Position numbers and translations under genes: made by a program. Positions 51,764 to 60,352 of a stretch of DNA of 64,000 nt are shown here, piece by piece. The notes under the pieces are model-generated. The model was not told the DNA's origin and did no database searches. It saw only the letters and a list, made by a program, of their open reading frames with translations. Source of the stretch: Marinobacter sediminum (GTDB taxonomy: Bacteria; Pseudomonadota; Gammaproteobacteria; Pseudomonadales; Oleiphilaceae); contig NZ_JAGTWY010000001.1 in the NCBI RefSeq assembly GCF_023657445.1, forward strand, positions 372,001 through 436,000, read 5' to 3'. How positions within the stretch are numbered: the stretch's first letter is position 1; every line of letters begins with the position of its first letter.

Positions 51764-52420
51764 ATGGATTTTAACTTGATGGTCGAGGTCACGCCCCTGT
51801 TAATCAAGGCCGCATGGGTCACGATAGACGTCTCTGCTCGTTCAATGTTCTTTGGGTTTTTTGTCGCCTGTGGGCTGGTGTTCTTGCAGACGTTTCGCTT
51901 TGCACCCATCCGCTGGTTTGCCCGGGGCTATGTCAGCGTGGTGCGCGGGACACCCTATTTCGTCCAATTGTTGCTGGTATTTTATGGCGGCCCGAGTATT
52001 GGCTTCAGGCTTGACCCCATCACGTGCGGTATCTTCGTAGGCGCCTTCAATATTGGCGCCTATATGAGTGAAGCGATTCGCGGCTCTATCGAGTCTGTGG
52101 ATAACGGCCAGACAGAGGCCGCCAGATCACTGGGGTTTGGCAAGGTAAAAACGATGGTGTCTATCGTGTTGCCGCAAGCCGCCCCGCTGATGATTCGTTC
52201 GGTCGGCGTGTTAGCCATTGTACTTGTGAAAAATTCCTCTCTGGTTTCCATCATCTCCGTTGTTGAGCTGACGTATCAGGCTCAGCGGTTGATCGGTTCG
52301 ACCTACAAGCCCCTGGAGATTTTCACCCTTAGTGCGCTGATGTACATCGTCATTGTCTACGCGGTGATGGGCATCATTGAACTGGCCTACCGTCGCGCGA
52401 CGCGCTACACGACCCAATAG
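51764..52420 (+). CDS. Amino acid ABC transporter permease 1
   Basis: The 218-residue membrane protein (ATG 51764; an in-frame ATG lies at 51758) has about five hydrophobic segments and the HisMQ-type permease signature: VVRGTPYFVQLLLVF and the EAA loop EAARSLGFGKVKTMVSIVLPQA that contacts the ATPase. It pairs with the next permease, 12 bp downstream, to form the channel. GGAAGG precedes the start. Confidence 0.92.
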   Translation: MDFNLMVEVTPLLIKAAWVTIDVSARSMFFGFFVACGLVFLQTFRFAPIRWFARGYVSVVRGTPYFVQLLLVFYGGPSIGFRLDPITCGIFVGAFNIGAYMSEAIRGSIESVDNGQTEAARSLGFGKVKTMVSIVLPQAAPLMIRSVGVLAIVLVKNSSLVSIISVVELTYQAQRLIGSTYKPLEIFTLSALMYIVIVYAVMGIIELAYRRATRYTTQ

Positions 52421-52432
52421 GAGGACGCGGAG

Positions 52433-53086
52433 ATGGAACTTGATTTCGGTCCGGTAATAACCTACTTCCCTACCTTGCTGAAAGGCCTGGGGGTGGCTTC
52501 TCTGGTAGCCATCGCGGTTGCCTTCCTGTCGATTGTGGGTGGGCTGGTGGTGGCGGTGATCTCCATTTATATCAATAAGGTTCTGAGCTGGCCATTGCGC
52601 TTCTTTATCTGGCTGTTCATGACGACGCCATTGCTGTTACAGCTTTACTTTTTGTATTTCGGCCTCGGCGAGTGGATTCTGATTCCCGCCATCCTGGTTG
52701 GCATTCTTGGGCTGGGCTTTCACTACATGGCTTACAATGCCGACATTTTCATTGCCACCATCAAGTCAGTGTCCGGCGGTCAGTATGAAGCGTCACGGTC
52801 GCTCGGCTTCGGACATATTGCCACCATTGTCTACATCATTGTGCCACAGGCCTTTATTCGCGCGATCCCGCAGCTGGGCAACAATATGATTTTAATGGTG
52901 AAAGATACCTCGGTCTTATCCGCCATTGGTGTGGCCGAGCTGGTGTATGCCTCCCAGTATGCGATCAGCGTATCGTTCCGACCCTTCGAGTTTTTCATCG
53001 TTATCGCACTGCTGTATTACGTGATCAACATCTTTATGGAGCTGGGTCAGGCCTGGCTGGAGCGGCAGGCGGCCTATCGTCGCTAG
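52433..53086 (+). CDS. Amino acid ABC transporter permease 2
   Basis: The 217-residue membrane protein has about five hydrophobic segments and the EAA loop YEASRSLGFGHIATIVYIIVPQA. The TTPLLLQLYFLYFG stretch replaces the RGTP motif of the partner permease, as is common in heterodimeric amino acid permeases. GGAGG precedes the ATG. It lies 12 bp after permease 1 and 37 bp before the ATPase gene. Confidence 0.92.
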   Translation: MELDFGPVITYFPTLLKGLGVASLVAIAVAFLSIVGGLVVAVISIYINKVLSWPLRFFIWLFMTTPLLLQLYFLYFGLGEWILIPAILVGILGLGFHYMAYNADIFIATIKSVSGGQYEASRSLGFGHIATIVYIIVPQAFIRAIPQLGNNMILMVKDTSVLSAIGVAELVYASQYAISVSFRPFEFFIVIALLYYVINIFMELGQAWLERQAAYRR

Positions 53087-53123
53087 ATCCAAATCGATAA
53101 CAGTATAAAAGGCGGTAGAACCC

Positions 53124-53909
53124 ATGAGCACTGAGCATCAAATCGACACTCCAATGGTCGAAATCCGCAATGTATACAAGCGTTTTGGCGATCTGGAAGT
53201 TTTAAAAGGCATCAACCTGACGGTGAATCGTGGAAAGATTGTATCCATCATCGGCCCTTCCGGTTCTGGCAAGAGCACTCTGTTACGCTCGGTCAATCAC
53301 CTGGAGGTGATTGACCAGGGTGAGATCCTTCTTGATGGCGTTCAGGTGAACCGGCCTGATATGAACGGCCTCGCATTTGAACGCCACATCAACCACGTCC
53401 GCCAGAACATGGGCATGGTGTTTCAACACTTCAATCTCTTTCCCCATCTGTCCACGATTGACAATGTCATCCTGGGACCTCGAAAGCTGAAAGGCATGGA
53501 TAAGAAAGTTGCCCACGAACTGGGCATGGAATTGCTCGACCGGGTCGGCCTTGCCGAAAAAGCTGACGTGTTTCCCAACTGGTTGTCGGGCGGTCAAAAG
53601 CAACGGGTGGCCATTGCCCGGGCGCTGGCGATGCAGCCCAAGGTGATGCTGTTTGATGAGGCAACGTCAGCCCTGGATCCAGAGCTTGTCGAAGAAGTTA
53701 ACCGGGTAATGCGCGGCCTGGCAGAGGAACACATGACCATGTTGATTGTGACACACGAGATGACCTTTGCGCGCGATGTTTCAGACTGGGCCATGTTTAT
53801 GGACGGGGGCGTCGTCGTTGAAGAGTGCACCCCGGAGAAGCTGTTCAGTAATCCGGAGCAGGAGCGCACACGCAACTTCCTGCGCAAACACCTTGGCGGT
53901 CATCACTAG
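53124..53909 (+). CDS. Amino acid ABC transporter ATP-binding protein
   Basis: The 261-residue ATPase has Walker [11 protein letters not shown]-loop [11 protein letters not shown], signature [15 protein letters not shown], Walker [13 protein letters not shown] and His in VTHEM, the GlnQ/HisP pattern. It energises the two upstream permeases. The next gene, the amidohydrolase, starts 10 bp later, which ties transport to an intracellular deacetylase-like step. Confidence 0.95.
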   Translation: MSTEHQIDTPMVEIRNVYKRFGDLEVLKGINLTVNRGKIVSIIGPSGSGKSTLLRSVNHLEVIDQGEILLDGVQVNRPDMNGLAFERHINHVRQNMGMVFQHFNLFPHLSTIDNVILGPRKLKGMDKKVAHELGMELLDRVGLAEKADVFPNWLSGGQKQRVAIARALAMQPKVMLFDEATSALDPELVEEVNRVMRGLAEEHMTMLIVTHEMTFARDVSDWAMFMDGGVVVEECTPEKLFSNPEQERTRNFLRKHLGGHH

Positions 53910-53919
53910 GCTGTGAATC

Positions 53920-54957
53920 GTGAAATATTTTTACCACGAGGCGCAATCGCTTCACGCGCCGAAGCACTTTTTTCTTCGCGGTCAACCTGCACCCTCACCG
54001 GAGCAGCCGGTGCGCTTCGAGCGACTGAAAACGGCAATTGAAGCCACGAATGCCAGCCTGACTTTATTGCCAGAACTTACCCGGGATCCGCTCCTCCTGG
54101 ACCGTTTGAAACGCATTCATACCCCTCGCTATCTGACTTTCCTTGAGAACGCGGTGGAGCGCTGGCGAGCCCTGTCTGGTGCATCTGATGTAGTGGCTCC
54201 CAATACACACCCCTGTGGCTATGCCCGGTTTTACCCACGCCACATAGTCGGCCAGGCAGGCTGGCACATGCACGATATGGCCTGTCCGATGGATGAAGGC
54301 AGTTATACCGGCATCCTCGCCAGTGCAACAACAGCCCAGGCCGCCGCCGATGCTGTGCTGCAAGGTGAGGTTGCGAGCTACGCCCTGTGTCGGCCGCCGG
54401 GCCACCATGCCGGGCCGGAGCGGGCGGGGGGCTTCTGCTTCCTGAACAACTCGGCTCTGGCGGCCACAGTATTGCGGGAGCGCTATGATCGCGTCGCCAT
54501 CGTTGATGTCGATGTGCATCACGGCAACGGCACCCAGGACATTTTCTGGCAACGAAACGACGTCTGGACTGGATCGGTCCATGTCGACCCTGCGGACTAC
54601 TACCCCTTTTACTGGGGTGCGGCGGACGAAGATGGGGAGGGCGATGGCAAGGGGTATAACCGTAATGTGCCCCTGCCACTTGGCGCCAACGGCATCGACT
54701 TTTTACAGGCCTTGTCGCGCCTGTTATCAACCCTGGCTGAATTCCAGCCTCAGGCCATCGTCATCGCACTCGGGCTCGATGCCCACAAGGATGACCCGCT
54801 GGCCGGGATGACGCTGGAAACCGAGGATTTTTACCGCATTGGCCAGCGCCTGGCTCAGGTTAAAGGCCCGAAAGTGATTGTTCAGGAGGGCGGCTATCCC
54901 ACTGACAGTCTCGGTGATAATCTCACCGCCTTTCTGCAGGGCTTCCGTTGTGGTTAA
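53920..54957 (+). CDS. Histone-deacetylase-family amidohydrolase (acetylpolyamine-type)
   Basis: The 345-residue zinc hydrolase has the HDAC-fold motifs: RPPGHHAGPERAGGFCFLNN with the His-His pair, VDVDVHHGNGTQDIFW (zinc Asp and His), GLDAHKDDPLAG (zinc Asp) and EGGY near the end. Bacterial members with this start (YFYHEAQSLHAPKHFF) include acetylpolyamine amidohydrolases. Placed between an ABC transporter and RidA in an aminotransferase operon, it probably deacetylates an imported N-acetyl amine before transamination. GTG start at 53920. The substrate is inference. Confidence 0.92.
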   Translation: MKYFYHEAQSLHAPKHFFLRGQPAPSPEQPVRFERLKTAIEATNASLTLLPELTRDPLLLDRLKRIHTPRYLTFLENAVERWRALSGASDVVAPNTHPCGYARFYPRHIVGQAGWHMHDMACPMDEGSYTGILASATTAQAAADAVLQGEVASYALCRPPGHHAGPERAGGFCFLNNSALAATVLRERYDRVAIVDVDVHHGNGTQDIFWQRNDVWTGSVHVDPADYYPFYWGAADEDGEGDGKGYNRNVPLPLGANGIDFLQALSRLLSTLAEFQPQAIVIALGLDAHKDDPLAGMTLETEDFYRIGQRLAQVKGPKVIVQEGGYPTDSLGDNLTAFLQGFRCG

Positions 54958-55001
54958 TGGTGCGGGCTTCCCGCTTTTTTCAACTAAAGAGAGTGTGTTT
55001 T

Positions 55002-55355
55002 ATGAGTGATCATTACATCGATAGCAACCAGCGCATGAGTCAGGTCGTCGTGCACGGCAACACCGCCTATCTGGCAGGCCAGGTAGCTCATGACGCCAGT
55101 GCCGGTATGCGCGGACAGACCGAACAGATTCTGCAAGGCATTGATCAACTTCTGGCCAAGGCCGGTACCGATAAATCCCACATTCTGTCTGCGACCATCT
55201 GGGTAACCGACATGGCCGAGTTCCAGGAAATGAATGCCGCCTGGGATGCCTGGGTTGTGCCGGAACGTACCCCAGCTCGTGCCTGTGTCACAGGCGATCT
55301 GGCCAAACCGGAATGGAAAGTGGAAATTATGGTCATTGCCGCGATTCCGGCTTGA
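55002..55355 (+). CDS. RidA-family protein
   Basis: The 117-residue product is of the RidA/YjgF family, with VVVHGNTAYLAGQVA near the start and ERTPARACV containing the conserved Arg that binds imine carboxylates. RidA proteins hydrolyse reactive enamine/imine intermediates made by PLP enzymes and amino acid oxidases. As the last gene of an aminotransferase operon it probably protects against or completes deamination. An upstream in-frame start would overlap the amidohydrolase gene but has no support. Confidence 0.93.
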   Translation: MSDHYIDSNQRMSQVVVHGNTAYLAGQVAHDASAGMRGQTEQILQGIDQLLAKAGTDKSHILSATIWVTDMAEFQEMNAAWDAWVVPERTPARACVTGDLAKPEWKVEIMVIAAIPA

Positions 55356-55485
55356 TTCACCGGCTCTGCTTTCCGGTTGTGAAGCAGATCTTATGAGCGG
55401 ATGAAAATGGACCAGTCTGGACAAAACATGGAGTAATCCAGGCTGCCGCTAAGCACTGCGCTATGTGCCTCTGTAAGGGGTGGAT

Positions 55486-56166
55486 ATGAACAAGGTTTGT
55501 ATCGTAGGTGCATCGGGGAAACTCGGGAAGTACATGGTTCAGCACGCGCTGGATCGTGGCTATGAAGTAGTTGGCGTCTGCAGGGAGCAAAGCGTCGGAA
55601 AACTCGACGCTTTCAAAGGGCAGATGACCATCGTTCCGGGCGCGACGAACGATCGGGAGGTGATCAGGAAGGCTGTCTCGGGATGTGACGGTGTACTGAC
55701 GGTGCTGGTGCCCTGGGGTGTTCAGCAGTACTCGTCCGGCACTGCACAGTCGGTGCTGGACTATGCGGAACCGGGTGCCCGGCTGATCTTTTCCTGCGGC
55801 TGGCACATCAGCATGGATGGCAAGGATGTCTACTCTTGGAAACTGAAGGCGCTCGTCAAAGTATTTGGCGGACTGGCGAGGCTTTTCCGACTGGTGGAGC
55901 TAGACGATCAGGTTGAGGCATGCAGTCGAATTTTTGCCAGCGATACCAGGTGGACCGTTGTACGCGGGAGTGACCTAGAGGAGGGGGAAAGCCAGGGGTT
56001 GCCGGTGTGGAGTCGACACGTGGGTGACCCCATTCTTGAGAGCAATCTCACCCGCCGTATAGACTTTGCGCTTTTCATGGTAGAAGCCCTTGAGAATGAC
56101 GAACTCATTCATGAGGCCCCTGCGACTGTCGGCTGTCAGACGCCCTCGGCATTGGCGCCAGGCTGA
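55486..56166 (+). CDS. NmrA-like NAD(P)-binding protein
   Basis: The 226-residue product has an N-terminal Rossmann motif VGASGKLGKYMVQHA and the extended-SDR/NmrA feel of later strands (GCDGVLTVLVPWG, WTVVRGSDLEEG). The SDR Tyr-X3-Lys pair is not evident, so it may be a sensor or reductase of the atypical type. ATG 55486 has AAGGGG just before it; a GTG at 55480 is possible. Stands alone after the RidA operon. Function unknown. Confidence 0.82.
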   Translation: MNKVCIVGASGKLGKYMVQHALDRGYEVVGVCREQSVGKLDAFKGQMTIVPGATNDREVIRKAVSGCDGVLTVLVPWGVQQYSSGTAQSVLDYAEPGARLIFSCGWHISMDGKDVYSWKLKALVKVFGGLARLFRLVELDDQVEACSRIFASDTRWTVVRGSDLEEGESQGLPVWSRHVGDPILESNLTRRIDFALFMVEALENDELIHEAPATVGCQTPSALAPG

Positions 56167-56238
56167 ATTTAGTGGCCGCCTGCGCCTGGCCTGATGTTAT
56201 GCTCTCGCAGGAGCTACAAATGTTGGGGGTGACTGATT

Positions 56239-56445
56239 ATGACGCCAAAGTTGAGGTCTGAAATCACCTGCCCGGGCTGTGGGCACAAAGAAGTAGAGAC
56301 CATGCCGGAAGATGCCTGCCAGTATTTCTATGAATGCAAAAACTGCAAGGCTCTGCTCAAACCAAAGCCTGGTGATTGCTGTGTATTCTGCTCATATGGC
56401 GATACACCGTGCCCGCCCATTCAGCAGGATCGGTCATGCTGTTGA
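56239..56445 (+). CDS. GDCCVxC-motif small metal/thiol protein
   Basis: The 68-residue protein has eleven cysteines, arranged as CPGC near the start, CKNC in the middle, and GDCCVFCSYGD followed by CPP and a terminal CC. The GDCCVXC stretch names a family in which one Cys is selenocysteine in some species; here all codons are Cys. Metal binding, perhaps of a heavy metal or zinc, is likely, but no function is established. It ends 2 bp from the convergent ltaE. Confidence 0.87.
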   Translation: MTPKLRSEITCPGCGHKEVETMPEDACQYFYECKNCKALLKPKPGDCCVFCSYGDTPCPPIQQDRSCC

Positions 56446-56447
56446 AT

Positions 56448-57464
56448 CTATGAAGACGCCTGATAAAACCGCCGGATAGCCCGCAACAACTGATCCACAT
56501 CCTCACGATTCACATCCAGATGGGTCACAAACCGGATCGGCTTACCCGCAGTGATAAGGATGCCCTGGTCGGCCAGGTAGTCTCGCAGGGCCATGGCTTT
56601 GCCGGACCGGCAGCGGGCGTAGACGATGTTGGTCTGGGTGTTGGCCGCGTTGATGTCCAGCTCTGCAATATCCGCGAGGCCGGCGGTCAGGTATTCGGCG
56701 TTTTCATGGTCTTCATGCAATCGAAGCGGCCCCTGCTCCAGAGCGATTCGCCCGGCGGCAGCCAGTATGCCGGCCTGGCGCATGCCGCCGCCCACCATTT
56801 TCCGCAGCCGTGTGGCCCGGTCGATAAAGGCTTTTGTGCCCAGCAGCATGGAGCCCACCGGGGCACCCAGTCCTTTGGAGAGGCAAACGCTCACCGAATC
56901 GTAGTGTTTGGTTATCCCGGTCACATCACAGTCGGACTTTACTGCTGCGTTGAATACCCGGGCGCCATCGAGGTGTAACCGCAGCTGATGGTCATCGCAG
57001 AAGGCGCGAGCCTGGCGCTGGTAGTCCAGTGACAGCACTTTGCCGCCGATGGTGTTCTCCAGCGACAGCAGGCGGGTCATGGCGAAATGGAAGTCATCGG
57101 CCTTGATGGCTGCGCGGGCCTTGTCGAGGTTGATGCTTCCGTCAGGCTCGTTCTCAATGGGTTGCGGCTGCACGCTGCCGAGTACGGCGGCGCCGCCGCC
57201 CTCATAGCGATAGTTGTGCGCCGACTGGCCGCAGAGATACTCATCGCCCCGGCCACAGTGGCTCATGATGGCCAGGAGGTTGGCCTGGGTGCCGGTGGCG
57301 GTAAACAGGGCGGACTCAAAACCGAACCGCTCGGCGGTATAGGCCTGAAGGCTGTTAACCGTTGGGTCGTCTCCGTACACATCGTCACCCACCTCGGCGT
57401 TGGCCATGGCCTGACGCATTTCCCGGGTAGGGCGGGTGACGGTATCGCTGCGGAAATCGATCAT
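56448..57464 (-). CDS. ltaE: LtaE, low-specificity L-threonine aldolase
   Basis: This PLP enzyme splits L-threonine or L-allo-threonine to glycine and acetaldehyde. The 338-residue product opens with IDFRSDTVTRPTREMRQAM and has GDDVYGDDPTVN, LHLDGARVFNA with the ring-binding Asp and the Schiff-base Lys in VCLSKGLGAPVGS. The length and motifs are typical. Leftward single gene. Confidence 0.95.
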   Translation of the reverse strand: MIDFRSDTVTRPTREMRQAMANAEVGDDVYGDDPTVNSLQAYTAERFGFESALFTATGTQANLLAIMSHCGRGDEYLCGQSAHNYRYEGGGAAVLGSVQPQPIENEPDGSINLDKARAAIKADDFHFAMTRLLSLENTIGGKVLSLDYQRQARAFCDDHQLRLHLDGARVFNAAVKSDCDVTGITKHYDSVSVCLSKGLGAPVGSMLLGTKAFIDRATRLRKMVGGGMRQAGILAAAGRIALEQGPLRLHEDHENAEYLTAGLADIAELDINAANTQTNIVYARCRSGKAMALRDYLADQGILITAGKPIRFVTHLDVNREDVDQLLRAIRRFYQASS

Positions 57465-57686
57465 GGTGGTCTGGCCTTTTGAGTAATCGGATGTGCTGCA
57501 TTCTACAGGGCGCGGGGCAGGAGGGAACCGGGAAGGTCAACCTGAAAGGTTCAGAGTCTGCCAGAGCCTCGAAAAGTGTGAACGTTAATTCAAATATCGA
57601 TAGAATTATGGCCTGGTGTTGAGGATGACTGTAAAGAGAGTCGTGGGCCATCCGTTGTTTTCAAAAGCAATTTCAAAGTACTTTTT

Positions 57687-58589
57687 ATGATTGATATTGA
57701 GCAGATGGCCTCCGTATTGGATGCATTGCCGGACCCGGCCTTTATATTGTCCCGCAGCGGCAAATATGTAGCGGTGTTCGGGGGCCGTGATGCCCGTTAT
57801 TACCACGACGGCAGCGGGCTGGTGGGTTTGTATGTTTCCGATCTGGTGAAAGCCGAGAAGGCGAACTGGTTTCTTGAACAGATAGAGCTGGCACTGGCAA
57901 CCGGCAAGTTGCTGATCGAAGAGTACGAGCTGAGCAACAAGGATGTAAAAGGGCTGCCCGATGAAGGGCCCGAACAACCGATCTGGTTCGAGGGCCGTAT
58001 TCAGGCCCTCGATTTCCTGGTGGACGGTGAAGCGGTTGTGCTTTGGGTGGCGAGTAATATTTCAGAGCGACACGAACTGGAAATCAAGCTGCGGGAACTC
58101 AGCGACACCGATCAGCTCACGGGGCTTTTCAATCGCAGAAAACTGGAGCGCGACCTGACACTGAATTATGAGACGTTCGACCGACACGCGGTGCCAACGT
58201 CCATTTTGATGTTTGATCTCGACAACCTGAAGAAGATCAATGACACCCTTGGCCATCACGCCGGTGATGAGATGATCCTTGCGGTTGCAAACATTTGTCG
58301 ATCAGAGCTTAGAAAAACAGATACTGCCTGTCGCTTTGGTGGTGATGAATTCGTCATTGCCCTGCCCAATATTGAACGGGAGCATGCAGTGCAATTTGCC
58401 GACCGGCTGCGTGAGTGCTTCAGGAGCGAACTGACTCAATTTTCCATTGATGGTGTCGCCGCAACCGCAAGCATTGGTGTGGCGACCATGTTGCCTTCAG
58501 ACCGGTCGTATGAAGACACCCTGAAACGCGCGGATGGTGCCATGTATGAAGCTAAGCGAATGGGCAAAAACAGGGTCGTTTCTGCTTGA
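57687..58589 (+). CDS. PAS-GGDEF diguanylate cyclase
   Basis: The 300-residue protein has an N-terminal PAS domain (about 5-130, VLDALPDPAFILSRSGKYVAVFGG) and a GGDEF domain (about 140-300) with DTDQLTGLFNRR, DLDNLKKINDTLGHHAGDE and an intact FGGDEF. It has no membrane segment. It should make c-di-GMP in response to a cytoplasmic cue. The upstream ribosome-binding site is weak. The 3' end overlaps the next gene by up to 44 bp. Confidence 0.93.
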   Translation: MIDIEQMASVLDALPDPAFILSRSGKYVAVFGGRDARYYHDGSGLVGLYVSDLVKAEKANWFLEQIELALATGKLLIEEYELSNKDVKGLPDEGPEQPIWFEGRIQALDFLVDGEAVVLWVASNISERHELEIKLRELSDTDQLTGLFNRRKLERDLTLNYETFDRHAVPTSILMFDLDNLKKINDTLGHHAGDEMILAVANICRSELRKTDTACRFGGDEFVIALPNIEREHAVQFADRLRECFRSELTQFSIDGVAATASIGVATMLPSDRSYEDTLKRADGAMYEAKRMGKNRVVSA

Positions 58590-58989
58590 TCGGGTTTGCC
58601 CCGGCCTCAAGTTGCAGTGTGCCATTGCGGCCCTGCTGATTGGGTGTGCCTCTCCGGCATTCGGTGAGGAAGAACCCGTTTTCCAGTTGTGCCCGGGCTA
58701 CATCGATAAGGTCGCCGTGAGTGATCAGGGTGACAAAGCCGCGGTATTTCTGACTTTGAGTGATCAGGGGGCGCTGGCTCTCACCCAGTTCAGTGACAAC
58801 CAGCTCGGTGAAATTATCCGGGTGACGTTCGGGGCGCATGAGTTTCTCCGGGCCGCGATATGGGCAGAGGAAACGTGGTCCCTGCGCAAAGCCACGGAAT
58901 CGCTGGAAGAGGCGCAGGCATTGGCGCAGAGCATCAGGAGCTGGGCGTCTGGCCAGCACCCGGAGAAAGACCGATCATGCGGGTATTAG
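58546..58989 (+). CDS. Exported small protein with SecD P1-head-like region
   Basis: The 147-residue product (ATG 58546; ATG 58534 also in frame) overlaps the end of the GGDEF gene. A hydrophobic stretch ending ALLIGCASPAFG marks an export signal, perhaps a lipoprotein (LLIGC). The mature part VAVSDQGDKAAVFLTLSDQGALALTQFSDNQLG, then SLEEAQALAQSI, resembles the P1 head subdomain of SecD, here in a separate small protein. The start codon is uncertain because the sequence before the hydrophobic stretch is unusually long. Confidence 0.65.
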   Translation: MKLSEWAKTGSFLLDRVCPGLKLQCAIAALLIGCASPAFGEEEPVFQLCPGYIDKVAVSDQGDKAAVFLTLSDQGALALTQFSDNQLGEIIRVTFGAHEFLRAAIWAEETWSLRKATESLEEAQALAQSIRSWASGQHPEKDRSCGY

Positions 58990-59438
58990 CCAGCAAAGTT
59001 CCGCCTCTGTTGCTGGCTGCAGTGGTTGGCGCCTGCATGTGGGGAGTGTCTCAGGTCACCGGCCGTATGCCGGTTCCTGAAATTGTCCGTATGGGTGGTG
59101 CGGCTCTGTTGCTCGCCCTGGGGGTGTTCTTCAGTGTTGCCGGAGTGATTTCGTTCCGGCAGGCAAACACCACGGTGGATCCCCGTAAGCCGGAGGCGGC
59201 TTCCTCTTTGGTCAGCTCCGGCATTTATCGCTTTTCCAGGAATCCCATGTACGTGGGGTTTGCTCTTGCCCTGTCAGCATGGGCTGTCTTTCTGGCATCG
59301 GCGTGGTCGCTGTCAGGCGTCGTCGGTTTTGTGCTTTACCTGAATCACTTCCAGATCATTCCGGAAGAACAGGCGCTGCGGGAGCTGTTCGGGGAGGAGT
59401 TCAGGGCCTATGAGTCACGGGTGCGCAGGTGGTTATGA
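58977..59438 (+). CDS. Isoprenylcysteine carboxyl methyltransferase family membrane protein
   Basis: The 153-residue product has about four hydrophobic segments and the ICMT/PEMT-type ending: SGIYRFSRNPMYVGFAL, then IIPEEQALRELFGEEFRAYESRVRRW, which contains the conserved RNP, EE and FG..Y..Y-like residues. These use SAM on membrane substrates; bacterial members mostly lack a known substrate. ATG 58977 is behind GGAGAAAG and overlaps the previous gene by 13 bp. Confidence 0.9.
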   Translation: MRVLASKVPPLLLAAVVGACMWGVSQVTGRMPVPEIVRMGGAALLLALGVFFSVAGVISFRQANTTVDPRKPEAASSLVSSGIYRFSRNPMYVGFALALSAWAVFLASAWSLSGVVGFVLYLNHFQIIPEEQALRELFGEEFRAYESRVRRWL

Positions 59439-59453
59439 CTTCGCTCATTCCGT

Positions 59454-60323
59454 TCAACGGTTACGGGCTTTGAAATCCAGCGGATCCAGCCGGTAAAACC
59501 CTCGTAGTGCCTCATATACACCGGGCTGCTCAGCTTTCAGGTGTCTGGGTTGCTGATAGAAGGCCTCTGTCAGCACCGCGAAAAATTCCGCAGGCTGGGT
59601 TGCGCCGTAGGGATCCAGCCAGCTTTTGCGGTGATGCCTCAGGGTGTCCCGAAGGTTCTCGTAGGCTCTGGTCATGGTTTTTTGCCAGTCTCTGGCCTGC
59701 TCTCCACTCAGCGGCGGTGCGCCGTCGGCGGTTCCGTCGAGGTAGTCCAGCTGGTGGGCGAATTCGTGGAGAATGACATTATGGGGGCCGTTCGGGTGCA
59801 TGGCTCCCTCTTCACACTCGGACCATGCCAGCACCACTTGCCCCCGGGTAGAGGCTTCGCCTGCCCGGACCTGCTCGTTGACGCTGACCACCAGGCCGTC
59901 GCTTTGGGGCGCCTGAACCCGGTACACATCCGGGTATACCAGGATACTGCGAACCTCGTCATACGAACTGTACGGGCGGGCGAGGATAAGCAGGCAGGCG
60001 TGCCCGGCAATGGTGACTCTTACCCGGTCATCCACCTGAAAGCCCGCGCAGCCGTAGAACTCTTTTTCTGAGAGAAAGAGCTGAACGTGCTGCTCCAGCC
60101 GCTTTTTCAATTGAGCGGGGAGTTTCTGGTAAAGCGGGACATTGGTTTTCAGCAGCTTGCGCCACGCTTTCGGAAAGGGGTGTCGCAGTTCCCGTTCACG
60201 CCGCCAGTTACGGTAGAAAAACAGGTAAAATACGGCCAGTGTGATGAATGTCAGGGCGAAGACGGCAAATACAAAAGGGGACGACATTTCGTATGTGTCC
60301 TGTCCAGGTGGGTTTCCCGCCAT
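59454..60323 (-). CDS. mtfA: MtfA-type zinc peptidase (M90)
   Basis: The 289-residue product has an N-terminal hydrophobic helix (about 16-37, absent in cytosolic E. coli MtfA), then the MtfA domain with the zinc site HEFAHQLD and a downstream Glu in EFFAVLTEAF. MtfA releases glucose PTS control by interacting with Mlc and has aminopeptidase activity. The added helix suggests membrane anchoring. ATG 60323 has AGGAT upstream; ATG 60287 is an alternative. Confidence 0.88.
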   Translation of the reverse strand: MAGNPPGQDTYEMSSPFVFAVFALTFITLAVFYLFFYRNWRRERELRHPFPKAWRKLLKTNVPLYQKLPAQLKKRLEQHVQLFLSEKEFYGCAGFQVDDRVRVTIAGHACLLILARPYSSYDEVRSILVYPDVYRVQAPQSDGLVVSVNEQVRAGEASTRGQVVLAWSECEEGAMHPNGPHNVILHEFAHQLDYLDGTADGAPPLSGEQARDWQKTMTRAYENLRDTLRHHRKSWLDPYGATQPAEFFAVLTEAFYQQPRHLKAEQPGVYEALRGFYRLDPLDFKARNR

Positions 60324-60352
60324 CTTATCCTATTCATGCTTAAGGAGTTGTG

